From contig AP021857.1 in the NCBI GenBank assembly GCA_017347485.1, forward strand, positions 1,841,390-1,905,389: a stretch of 64,000 nt of DNA, in the 5' to 3' direction. Within the stretch, counting starts at the first letter, position 1. Every line of letters starts with the position of its first letter. The notes beneath the pieces are model-generated. The model searched no databases, had not been told where the DNA came from, and was given only the letters and a program-made list of their open reading frames with translations. The position numbers and the translations under genes are program-made. The DNA is from Candidatus Desulfobacillus denitrificans (GTDB lineage: Bacteria > Pseudomonadota > Gammaproteobacteria > Burkholderiales > Rhodocyclaceae). Shown here piece by piece: positions 57,268 through 64,000 of the stretch.

Positions 57268-57372
57268 TCAGTACGAGCCGGCGGCGGCGAAGTTTTGTCT
57301 CCGGCCGGCGCTGCGCGCCTTAACGCCGGCTGCGCCGGCATTAGCCTGCGACGAAATGTTGCGCAACCGGGC
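57268..57372 (-). other. In-frame region beyond the dnaB stop ending in a second copy of the DnaB tail
   Basis: After the dnaB TAA the same frame stays open for 34 codons and ends RQNFAAAGSY-stop. The true DnaB end is FENFAQPGSY-stop. The second tail is therefore a degenerate duplicate placed downstream in frame. It may record a tail duplication, a later stop-codon gain, or rare readthrough. No start codon or ribosome site suggests a separate gene. Confidence 0.6.
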
Positions 57373-57393
57373 TTAGTACGAACCCGGTTGCGC
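57361..57393 (-). terminator. Perfect hairpin carrying the dnaB stop codon in its loop
   Basis: An 11-bp perfect stem (GCGCAACCGGG with CCCGGTTGCGC) has an 11-nt loop that contains the dnaB TAA. No T tract follows, so it is a structural 3' element rather than a classical terminator. Confidence 0.6.
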
Positions 57394-58770
57394 AAAATTT
57401 TCGAATCGCGTGTACTCGCCGAGGAAGGTGACGCGCACCGTGCCGATGGGGCCGTTGCGCTGCTTGAGGATGTTGATCTCGGCCGAGCCCTTGTCCGGCG
57501 AGTCGGGGTTGTACACCTCGTCGCGGTAGATGGCGACGATGACGTCGGCGTCCTGCTCGATGGCGCCGGATTCGCGCAGGTCGGACATCACCGGCCGCTT
57601 GTTCGGCCGGGATTCGACGTTGCGCGAGAGCTGCGAGAGCGCCAGCACCGGCACGTGCAGTTCCTTGGCCAGGGCCTTCACCGAACGCGAGATCTCGGAC
57701 AGCTCGGTGGCGCGGTTCTCGCCCTCGCGCACCGAGGACATCAGCTGCAGGTAGTCGATGACGATGAGCCCCAGCTTGCCGCACTGGCGGTAGAGCCGCC
57801 GCGCGCGGGCGCGCAGCTCGGTGGAGTTGAGCGCCGGCGTCTCGTCGATGTGGATCGGCGCCTCGTGCAGCTTGCCCAGGGCGAAGGTCATGCGCTGCCA
57901 CTCGTCGTCGTTGAGCCGCCCGGTGCGCACGCGATGCTGGTCGAGGCGGCCGACCGAGGAGAGAAAGCGCATGGCGAGCTGGGTGCCCGGCATCTCCATC
58001 GAGAAGATCGCCACCGGCAGCTTCGATTCCAGCGCGACGTGCTCGGCGATGTTCAGCGCGAAGGCGGTCTTGCCCATCGACGGCCTTCCGGCGACGATGA
58101 CCATGTCGCCGGGCTGGAAGCCCGAGGTCTTCATGTCGAGGTCGTGGAAGCCGGTCGGGATGCCGGTGATGTCGGACGGATGCTCGCGGTCGTAGAGTTC
58201 CTGGATGCGGTCCACCACCTGGCCGAGCAGCGGCTGGATGGCGGTGAAGCCCTCCGTCGTCCGGGAGCCGGCATCCTTGATCTCGAAGACCTTCGACTCG
58301 GCCTCGTCGAGCAGCGACTTGGCCTCGCGTCCGGCGGGATTCAGCGCGCTGGCGGCGATCTCGTCGCCCACCGTCACCAGCTTGCGCAGGATGGCGCGCT
58401 CGCGGACGATCTCGGCGTAGCGCTTGATGTTGGCGGCCGACGGCGTGTTGTTGGCGATCTCGCCGAGGTAGGCCATGCCGCCGGCCTGCTCGGCCTCCGA
58501 GGCCTTGTCGAGCGACTCGAAGACGGTCACTACATCGGCCGGACGGCCGGCCTCGACCAGGCGCGCGATGTGGCGGAAGATGCGACGGTGGTCGTCGCGG
58601 TAGAAATCGGCCTCGGACACCTGGTCGGCGATGCGGTCCCAGGCGGTGTTGTCGAGCATCAGCCCGCCCAGCAGCGACTGCTCGGCCTCGATGGAATGCG
58701 GTGGCAATTTCAGCGCCGCCAGCTGCGGGTCGCCGGCGGTCTGGGGAGTGAATGCACGTGCCTGGGCCAT
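57373..58770 (-). CDS. dnaB: Replicative DNA helicase DnaB
   Basis: A 465-residue hexameric 5'-3' helicase. N-terminal domain (PPHSIEAEQSLLGGLMLDN), linker, and RecA-like core with Walker A (VIVAGRPSMGKTAFALNIA), FSMEMPG, LIVIDYLQLMSS and ALSQLSRNVESRPNKRPVMSDLRESGAIEQDADVI. Normal length and no intein. A DnaA box lies in its upstream region. Confidence 0.97.
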   Translation of the reverse strand: MAQARAFTPQTAGDPQLAALKLPPHSIEAEQSLLGGLMLDNTAWDRIADQVSEADFYRDDHRRIFRHIARLVEAGRPADVVTVFESLDKASEAEQAGGMAYLGEIANNTPSAANIKRYAEIVRERAILRKLVTVGDEIAASALNPAGREAKSLLDEAESKVFEIKDAGSRTTEGFTAIQPLLGQVVDRIQELYDREHPSDITGIPTGFHDLDMKTSGFQPGDMVIVAGRPSMGKTAFALNIAEHVALESKLPVAIFSMEMPGTQLAMRFLSSVGRLDQHRVRTGRLNDDEWQRMTFALGKLHEAPIHIDETPALNSTELRARARRLYRQCGKLGLIVIDYLQLMSSVREGENRATELSEISRSVKALAKELHVPVLALSQLSRNVESRPNKRPVMSDLRESGAIEQDADVIVAIYRDEVYNPDSPDKGSAEINILKQRNGPIGTVRVTFLGEYTRFENFAQPGSY

Positions 58771-58841
58771 AGGCTGGAAAGTTTACCCGCAGCCCGGCCG
58801 CATGGCGAGGGGATAAGCCCTGTATAAGGTTGTGAATTGCC

Positions 58842-58850
58842 TGTGGATAA
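58842..58850. promoter_or_regulatory. Consensus DnaA box upstream of dnaB
   Basis: TGTGGATAA, the complement of the perfect 9-mer TTATCCACA, lies in the 144-bp gap between the divergent dnaB and DUF5668-like genes. On the minus strand it overlaps a possible -35, with TATACA at 58821-58826 as -10. A single box suggests regulation rather than an origin. Confidence 0.55.
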
Positions 58851-58914
58851 AATGTGGACTGTCGCGCGGCGCCTTCCGCTATCATTTCCCGGACATCCAA
58901 TCGAAGGGGCTCTC

Positions 58915-59082
58915 ATGCGCGGCACATTCTGGCCAGTCGTCCTCATCGTCCTCGGCGGCCTGCTTCTGCTCTCCAACCTGGGCATCCTGCCGCTGGGCGA
59001 GCTGAAGGCCCTGGCAACGACCTGGTGGCCGCTGATCCTGATCCTGATCGGCGTCACCTCGCTGCTGAAAAAGGGCCGTTAA
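58915..59082 (+). CDS. Small LiaI/LiaF-type transmembrane protein (DUF5668-like)
   Basis: A 55-residue protein made of two hydrophobic helices (TFWPVVLIVLGGLLLLSNLGIL and LATTWWPLILILIGVTSLL) and a basic end, the pattern of the LiaI-LiaF transmembrane region. The start at 58915 has AAGGGG about 5 nt upstream; an earlier in-frame ATG adds a non-conserved extension. It lies 6 nt before the caspase-like gene and is probably co-transcribed with it. Confidence 0.7.
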   Translation: MRGTFWPVVLIVLGGLLLLSNLGILPLGELKALATTWWPLILILIGVTSLLKKGR

Positions 59083-59088
59083 GTTGTC

Positions 59089-60636
59089 ATGAACCGCCGC
59101 CTCGCCCTGCAGCGCCTGTCGGCCCTCTCCGCCGTCCCGCTCCTCCCCTGGAGCGGCCTCGTCTTCGGCTCGACCGCCTCGACCCTGAACGCCCTGCCGC
59201 GCACGGCGCTGGTGATCGGCAACAGCCGCTACAAGGACGCGCCGCTGAAAAATCCGGCCAACGACGCCGGCGCCATCGGCGACCATCTGAAGAAGCTCGG
59301 CTTCAACGTCATCTCCCAGCTCGACGGCGGCAAGGCCGCCATGGAGAACGCCATCCGCAGCTACGGCGAACTGCTGGCGAAGAGCAAGGGCGTCGGCCTG
59401 TTCTACTTCGCCGGCCACGGCCTGCAGGTGAGCTGGCGCAATTTCCTCGTGCCGGTGGACGCCAATCTCGGCAGCGCCGACGACATCCCGCGCCAGACCG
59501 TCGACCTCGCCGCCCTGCTCGGCGGCATCGGCAAGGCCGGCAACCCGATGAACATCGTCATCCTCGACGCCTGCCGCGACAATCCCTTCGGCGGCGACCT
59601 GAAGAGCGGCAAGGGCCTCTCACAGATGGACGCCCCCATCGGCACCCTGCTCGCCTACGCCACGGCACCCGGCAACGTCGCCTCGGACGGCTCCGGCGCC
59701 AACGGCCTGTACACCGAAAACCTGCTGCGCGAGATCCGCACGCCGGAGGCGAAGATAGAAGACGTCTTCAAGCGCGTGCGCCTCGCCGTGCGGCGCGCCT
59801 CGCAAGGCCAGCAGATCCCCTGGGAGAGCACCTCGCTGGAAGACGACTTCTACTTCCTGCCGCCGGCCAACCTGAAGAAGCTCTCCGAGGAGGAACTCGC
59901 GCGCCAGTTCGCCGAAGAGTCTGCCGTCTGGGAGAAGGCCGGGCAGGCGAACCAGATCGCCGCCGTCGAGGACTACCTGAAGCGCTACCCGAGCGGCCAT
60001 TTCTCGGAACTCGCCCAGGTGCGCCTCGACCGCATGCTGGCCAAGAAAGGCGAGAAGAAAGTCAGTGTCGTCAACACGGCGGCCAATCCGTTCAGCAAGG
60101 GCACCGGGGTCATCGACCTCAACTACCGCATCGGCGACCGCTATGTATTCCGCTCGGTCGACCTGCTGACCAAGGTCGAGGGCAAGAAGCTCGTCAATGT
60201 CGTGTCGGAGGTCACCGACGATCGCGTCATCTACAACAAGGGCGCGCTCGAGACCGACCTCCTCGGCAATATGTTGAAGCGCCCGGATGGGGCCACCTTC
60301 GGACCCAGCCAGTTCTTCGTTTCTGAATACCATGTCGGCAAGAAATGGAGCACCCGCTACTCTGCAAAGTACGCCAGCGGCCATAGCGACACGATCGAGA
60401 TCGAATTCAAGGTCACCGGACGCGAGACCGTCACCGTGCCAGCCGGCACTTTCGAATGTTTCGTCGTCGAAGGGCGTGGCTGGGTGCTCTCGCTCGGCAT
60501 GTTGCTCGAATACAAATACTGGGTGGCACCAGACAAAACCAACCGATTCGTTGCCATCGAGAGCTGGTGGCGCAGATATAACCGAATCCAGCGCTCCGAG
60601 CGCCAGGAGCTCGAGTCCTACACCCGCGCCGGCTAG
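59089..60636 (+). CDS. Secreted caspase-like (peptidase C14) protein fused to the beta-rich partner domain
   Basis: A 515-residue protein. N-terminal twin-arginine-like signal (MNRRLALQRLSALSAVPLLPWSG). Caspase domain about 38-265 with His110 (YFAGHGLQ) and Cys162 (LDACRDNPFGG). A helical segment (about 280-320, VEDYLKRYPSGHFSELAQVRL) follows, then a junction at about 323-335 encoded by a 25-mer copy, and the C-terminal domain about 335-513 homologous to the separate protein at 38536-39264. The C-terminal DNA is less GC-rich. The protein is probably periplasmic. Its end overlaps the convergent FeoB-like gene by 4 nt. Confidence 0.85.
   Translation: MNRRLALQRLSALSAVPLLPWSGLVFGSTASTLNALPRTALVIGNSRYKDAPLKNPANDAGAIGDHLKKLGFNVISQLDGGKAAMENAIRSYGELLAKSKGVGLFYFAGHGLQVSWRNFLVPVDANLGSADDIPRQTVDLAALLGGIGKAGNPMNIVILDACRDNPFGGDLKSGKGLSQMDAPIGTLLAYATAPGNVASDGSGANGLYTENLLREIRTPEAKIEDVFKRVRLAVRRASQGQQIPWESTSLEDDFYFLPPANLKKLSEEELARQFAEESAVWEKAGQANQIAAVEDYLKRYPSGHFSELAQVRLDRMLAKKGEKKVSVVNTAANPFSKGTGVIDLNYRIGDRYVFRSVDLLTKVEGKKLVNVVSEVTDDRVIYNKGALETDLLGNMLKRPDGATFGPSQFFVSEYHVGKKWSTRYSAKYASGHSDTIEIEFKVTGRETVTVPAGTFECFVVEGRGWVLSLGMLLEYKYWVAPDKTNRFVAIESWWRRYNRIQRSERQELESYTRAG
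60057..60081 (+). repeat. 25-bp dispersed motif, copy 17, at the caspase/partner fusion junction
   Basis: GAAAGTCAGT, spacer GTCGTCAAC, ACGGCG. It encodes KVSVVNTA exactly between the caspase part and the C-terminal domain. Confidence 0.85.
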
Positions 60637-62681
60637 ATCAGCCAGCGGATCAGCTCCGCGCCCAGCCGGGTCGCGCCCGCCAGCCCCAGCGCCACGCCGA
60701 CCGACAGCGCCACCGAGAACAAGGCCTCGCGCCGGCCGAGCGTCTTCAGCATCACGGCGAAGGTCGACACGCAGGGGATGTAGAAGGTCAGGAATACCAG
60801 GAAGGTCAGGATCTGCACCCAATCCAGGAGCGGCGATATCTCCAGCGTGCCGAGCGCCTGGTACACCATCAGCAGCGACAATTCCTTCCTCAGGATGCCG
60901 AACAGGATCGGCACGCCGAGCGCCGCCGGCAGGCCCAGCCACCACGCCGTCACCGGCGTCAGCGCGGCATTGACGAAGGCATCTGCGCCGAAGTGCTCGA
61001 GCAGCGCCAGCACCACGCTGCCGGCGATCAGCAGCGGCAGGACGATGGTGACGATGTCGCTGGTGCGCAGCCAGGTCTGCTTCAGCAGCGCCGGCCATTC
61101 CGGCAGGCGGTAGGGCGGGATCTCCAGCACCATGCCGCGCACGTCCTGCGGATAACGCCGGCCGAGCAGCTTGCCGAGCACCGCCACCGTCAGCATGGCC
61201 AGCGCGAAGATGGCGAGCACGCCGAGGCCGCCGAGGTACTTGCCGCCCAGCGCCAGCACGATGGCCGAGCGCGCCGAGCAGGGCACGAAAGTGATCAGCA
61301 GCGAGGCGACGACGCGTTCGCGCCCGCGCGCCGTGGCGGCCACCGCCGAAATCGCCGGCACGTTGCAGCCCAGCCCGATGAGGAAGGGCACCGCCACGCC
61401 GCCGTGCAGGCCGATCGTGTGAAAGCCGCGGTCCACCACGAAGGCGACGCGGTGCATGATGCCGGATTCCTCCAGCGCCACCAGCAGCAGCACCAGCGGC
61501 AGCATGTAGGGCACGACGATGCCGACCATGCCCACCAGTCCCTCGGCGACGGCACGGCCGACCACTTCCGGCGTGCCCTGCGGCTGCCATTCGCCCACCC
61601 ACTCCGCCAGCCGCGCGGAAGTCAGTCCGTCCAGCACGGCGCTCACCTCGAAGACCATGAACAACACCAGCGCGAACACCGCCAGGCTGCCGATCAGGCC
61701 CCAGCGCGGATGCAGGAACAGCTCGTCGAGCCAGCGTTTCCAGCGCTCGGTGTCCCCCGGCGCACCAAGCCGGGTCACCGCCTCGAAGAGCAGCGCGGCC
61801 CGGTGATGGCGGTCGGCATGCAGCTCCTCGGAGAGTGGCCGCGGCAGGCTGCGCTCGGCCGCGGCGCGCGCCGCCGCCACCCCGGGCACCAGGGAGGGAA
61901 AGTGCTCGGCCAGCTCGCGCAGAAACCAGTCGTCGTTCTCCGCCAGCTGCATCAGCAGCAGGGGGCGCGGCACGCGGAAGGCCGCCTCGATTTCCGGCTG
62001 CGCCAGAAGCGCGTTGAGCGGCTTCAGGCTCTCGCGGATATGCTCGCTCGCCGGCTGCGCCAGCGGGCAGGACTTCTCGCGGGCGGCCGCCAGCGCCGCG
62101 GCGAAGAGCTCGGTGAGCCCCATGCCCATGTGCGCCACCGTCGCCACCACCGGCACGCCGAGCCGCTCCGACAGCGCCTTGGCGTTGACGTAGAGCCCCT
62201 TCTCGCGCGCCTCGTCCATGCGGTTGAGCGCGATCACCAGCGGCCGGCCGAGCAGCGCCAGTTCGAGGCACAGTTCGAGGTCGCGCTCGAGCGCCGTGGC
62301 ATCCATCACCTGCACCAGCACGTCCGGCGCGCGAAAGGGCGCCGCCGGCTGCTGGGGCTCGTGGCGGGCGATCTCCGGCCAGCGGTCGCCCCACAGGAGA
62401 TACATCAGCACCACGCGGTCGGCCTCGCGCAGCCGGTGCAGCGACTCGATCGAGGGCAGGTCGACCAGCGAAATCTCCTCGAGGCCGATGCCGACCAGGC
62501 ATTCCTCGTAGGCGGATTCGCCGGCCAGGCGGGCGTGCGTCGGCGCCGCGCTGGAAGCGGCCTGGAAGATGCTGCTCTTGCCGGCCTGCTGGCGGCCGAC
62601 GAGGGCGACGCGCGGCCGCCGCTGGCCACGCAACAGCGGCGTGTGCAGCGGGATGCGGCCCGCGCCAGGGGAGGCGTTCAT
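60633..62681 (-). CDS. FeoB-like GTPase-transporter with altered G motifs
   Basis: A 682-residue protein. The N-terminal G domain has G1 GRQQAGKSS, but G3 reads DLPSI where FeoB has DLPG, and G4 reads NRMD where NKxD is usual. A helical linker leads to a FeoB-type membrane core with the two Gate motifs, including GLGCNVPAISA and FVPCSARSAI. It is preceded on the same strand by the ATPase and permease genes of an energy-coupling transporter. No feoA or feoC is adjacent. It may carry iron, or another divalent metal with the cobalt/nickel-type neighbours. Confidence 0.85.
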   Translation of the reverse strand: MNASPGAGRIPLHTPLLRGQRRPRVALVGRQQAGKSSIFQAASSAAPTHARLAGESAYEECLVGIGLEEISLVDLPSIESLHRLREADRVVLMYLLWGDRWPEIARHEPQQPAAPFRAPDVLVQVMDATALERDLELCLELALLGRPLVIALNRMDEAREKGLYVNAKALSERLGVPVVATVAHMGMGLTELFAAALAAAREKSCPLAQPASEHIRESLKPLNALLAQPEIEAAFRVPRPLLLMQLAENDDWFLRELAEHFPSLVPGVAAARAAAERSLPRPLSEELHADRHHRAALLFEAVTRLGAPGDTERWKRWLDELFLHPRWGLIGSLAVFALVLFMVFEVSAVLDGLTSARLAEWVGEWQPQGTPEVVGRAVAEGLVGMVGIVVPYMLPLVLLLVALEESGIMHRVAFVVDRGFHTIGLHGGVAVPFLIGLGCNVPAISAVAATARGRERVVASLLITFVPCSARSAIVLALGGKYLGGLGVLAIFALAMLTVAVLGKLLGRRYPQDVRGMVLEIPPYRLPEWPALLKQTWLRTSDIVTIVLPLLIAGSVVLALLEHFGADAFVNAALTPVTAWWLGLPAALGVPILFGILRKELSLLMVYQALGTLEISPLLDWVQILTFLVFLTFYIPCVSTFAVMLKTLGRREALFSVALSVGVALGLAGATRLGAELIRWLI
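61617..61641 (+). repeat. 25-bp dispersed motif, copy 18 (GG start)
   Basis: GGAAGTCAGT, spacer CCGTCCAGC, ACGGCG. It lies in the membrane part of the FeoB-like gene, antisense, encoding AVLDGLTS. Confidence 0.75.
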
Positions 62682-62707
62682 GGGCGGATTATCCCATCAC
62701 GCGGACT

Positions 62708-63493
62708 TCAGCGGCTCGATTCCCAGTCGTGGCTGTGGGTGTGGGCGTGCTCGACGCCGTCGTGGCGATGGCGGTGGCGGTGCATGAGGTTGGCGGCTTC
62801 GAGCAGGGCATGGTCGCGCAACGCGTCGTGAAGCGGGCCGTCGAAGAGCGGCCGTCCGCCCTCGCCGAGGACGACGGCGCGCTCGCCGAGCTCGGAGGCC
62901 ATCGACAGGTTGTGGGTGCTCGTCACCACCGTCTTGCCGCAATCGAGCAGGTAGTCGACCAGCCAGCCCGCGGCGCGCGGATCGAGGCTGGCGGCGGGCT
63001 CGTCGAGCAGCAGCACGCGCGGCTCCAGCGCCAGGATCGCCGCCAGCGCGACCTTCTGCTTCTGCCCGCCGGAGAGCGCGAACGGCGCCTTGTCGGCGAG
63101 TTGGATCAGGTCGAGCGCCGTCATCCAGCGTTCGGCGCGCGCCCCGGCATCGGCCAGGCCGAGCTGGCGCGGGCCGTAGGCGACCTCGTCGCGCACCGTC
63201 GGGTTGAACAGCATGGCTTCGGGATGCTGGAACAGCAGCACCACCTCGGAGCGGAAGCGCCGCGCGAAGGCGCCGTCCTTCAGCCGCGCCGGCGTCACCG
63301 CCTCGCCGCAATAGCTGAAGCGGCCGGCCTGCGGCGCCACCAGCCCGTTCATCAGCTTGAGCAGGGTCGACTTGCCGCTGCCGTTGGCGCCGAGCAGCAC
63401 CAGTTTCTCGCCCTCGCGCACGCCGAGCGAGACGCCGTCGAGCACCGGCGGCGCGTCGGGCCAGGCGTAGCGGATATCGGCGAGTTCGATCAA
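62708..63493 (-). CDS. cbiO: Energy-coupling factor ATPase, cobalt/nickel type (CbiO/NikO)
   Basis: A 261-residue ABC ATPase: GANGSGKSTLLKLMNGL, Q-loop FQHPEAMLF, signature LSGGQKQKVALAAIL, LLLDEPAASLD and the H-loop THN. The C-terminal tail is His-rich (HRHRHRHDGVEHAHTHSHD), fitting a metal chaperone or sensor role in nickel or cobalt uptake. The TTG start overlaps the permease stop (TTGA). It lies 26 nt upstream of the FeoB-like gene. Confidence 0.88.
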   Translation of the reverse strand: MIELADIRYAWPDAPPVLDGVSLGVREGEKLVLLGANGSGKSTLLKLMNGLVAPQAGRFSYCGEAVTPARLKDGAFARRFRSEVVLLFQHPEAMLFNPTVRDEVAYGPRQLGLADAGARAERWMTALDLIQLADKAPFALSGGQKQKVALAAILALEPRVLLLDEPAASLDPRAAGWLVDYLLDCGKTVVTSTHNLSMASELGERAVVLGEGGRPLFDGPLHDALRDHALLEAANLMHRHRHRHDGVEHAHTHSHDWESSR

Positions 63494-64000
63494 GGCTTTT
63501 TGCAGGCGGCGGGGGGCGCCTGCGGCGGCGGCAGCCCGGCATGATCGTCGAAGCAGCCGCGCGAGCGCATCGCCAGCGCCGTCTCGGCCGCCATGCACAC
63601 CGACTTGTCGAGCAGATGGCCGGCCTGGGCGGCGGCGTGGCGCGCGCGCGCGGCCAGCGCCGGCGCGGCGGCGTTGCGGCTGGCGAAAGCCAGGCGGAAA
63701 TCGCGCAGCGCGCGCGAGAAGGCCTCGATCTGCCCCGCGGCGAGGGTGACGACGAAGCTCAAGGTGGGCGAGAAGCGGCAGGCATCGAGCAGATTCACGC
63801 GCGCGACGAACCAGAAGCCGAGATACACCAGCAGCACCACGCGCAGGTTCACCAGCAGCAGATAGGCCGCGGAGAAGCGGCCCTGCCAGAGCGAGACAGC
63901 GGCGTAGCCCAGGCTCACCGTCAGGTTGAAAGTCAGTACCGCCAGCACGGCGCGGCGCGCGATGCGCCAGCGCCCGGCCCCGCCCGCTGCCAGCGCGGCG
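63490..64000 (-). CDS. cbiQ: Energy-coupling factor permease CbiQ, C-terminal part (cut by the right edge)
   Basis: The gene enters from beyond position 64000; about 170 C-terminal residues are visible. It has hydrophobic helices (LTVSLGYAAVSLWQG, YLLLVNLRVVLLVYLGFWFVARV) and the coupling helix pattern of CbiQ ending ETALAMRSRGCFDD. It forms the metal transporter with CbiO; the substrate-binding CbiM/NikM would lie to the right. A 25-mer copy encodes AVLAVLTF. Confidence 0.82.
   Translation of the reverse strand, partial: AALAAGGAGRWRIARRAVLAVLTFNLTVSLGYAAVSLWQGRFSAAYLLLVNLRVVLLVYLGFWFVARVNLLDACRFSPTLSFVVTLAAGQIEAFSRALRDFRLAFASRNAAAPALAARARHAAAQAGHLLDKSVCMAAETALAMRSRGCFDDHAGLPPPQAPPAACKKP
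63928..63952 (+). repeat. 25-bp dispersed motif, copy 19
   Basis: GAAAGTCAGT, spacer ACCGCCAGC, ACGGCG. It lies in the cbiQ gene, antisense. Confidence 0.85.

Noticed and set aside
58842..58850. Chromosomal origin near the DnaA box
   Set aside because: Only one full consensus box is seen, with no AT-rich unwinding region or dnaA/dnaN genes nearby.

Overview
The window looks like chromosomal DNA of a high-GC (about two-thirds G+C by eye) betaproteobacterium, probably near the Rhodocyclales. The reasons are a DUF2863 gene, the thrC / hom / alaA / Mth938-like / bcp / phoH / dnaB neighbourhood and the msrB-yciB-yciI-bolA-ppiC operon. The organism call is an inference from gene content. No rRNA, tRNA, CRISPR array, prophage or intact insertion sequence was seen.

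Layout. 1-1873: start of a type IIL (MmeI-like) restriction-modification gene and a PIN/AbrB toxin-antitoxin pair. 1897-5572: YkgJ protein, a secreted caspase-like protein with a lectin-like domain, a frameshifted tRNA-dihydrouridine synthase and a 3-hydroxyacyl-CoA dehydrogenase. 5705-10445: bioA-bioF-bioD, an FAD oxidoreductase and a PIN protein. 10442-17555: RecQ, a CrtC/AttH-like protein, an RNA helicase behind a long leader, a MarR unit and DUF2863. 17618-25586: a catabolic-looking locus with sulfoacetaldehyde acetyltransferase (xsc), a second ThDP enzyme, a BASS transporter, an epimerase and an SDR, divergent from iclR and another SDR. 25734-33350: orphan histidine kinase, HEAT-like membrane protein, MFS transporter, the msrB-ppiC operon ending in a strong terminator, a Ser/Thr kinase and an EF-hand/BON protein. 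33386-40928: purL, then a caspase-like gene coupled to a partner gene, cnoX and a spermidine synthase-like methyltransferase. 41406-50012: YffB, Hsp33, transporters, NAD(P)HX repair, nadC and thrC. 50013-51260: an AT-rich island with mqsRA between thrC and hom. 51325-58770: hom, alaA, Mth938-like, a deacetylase-like protein lacking its catalytic residues, bcp, phoH and dnaB. 58915-64000: a third caspase-like gene, a FeoB-like transporter and the ATPase and permease of an energy-coupling metal transporter.

Two observations stand out. First, a bipartite 25-bp motif, AAAAGTCAGT + CNCNNCRRN + ACGGCG, occurs about 19 times on both strands, mostly inside ordinary genes without disturbing them. It behaves like a genome-wide signal (uptake sequence, chromosome-organisation or recombination site) rather than a mobile element. 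Second, three caspase-like genes carry three architectures: a lectin-like fusion, a caspase split from its C-terminal partner (TGATG-coupled), and the same pair fused in one gene with a copy of the 25-mer at the junction.

Protein assignments come from reading the translations against remembered family features. No database search was run.
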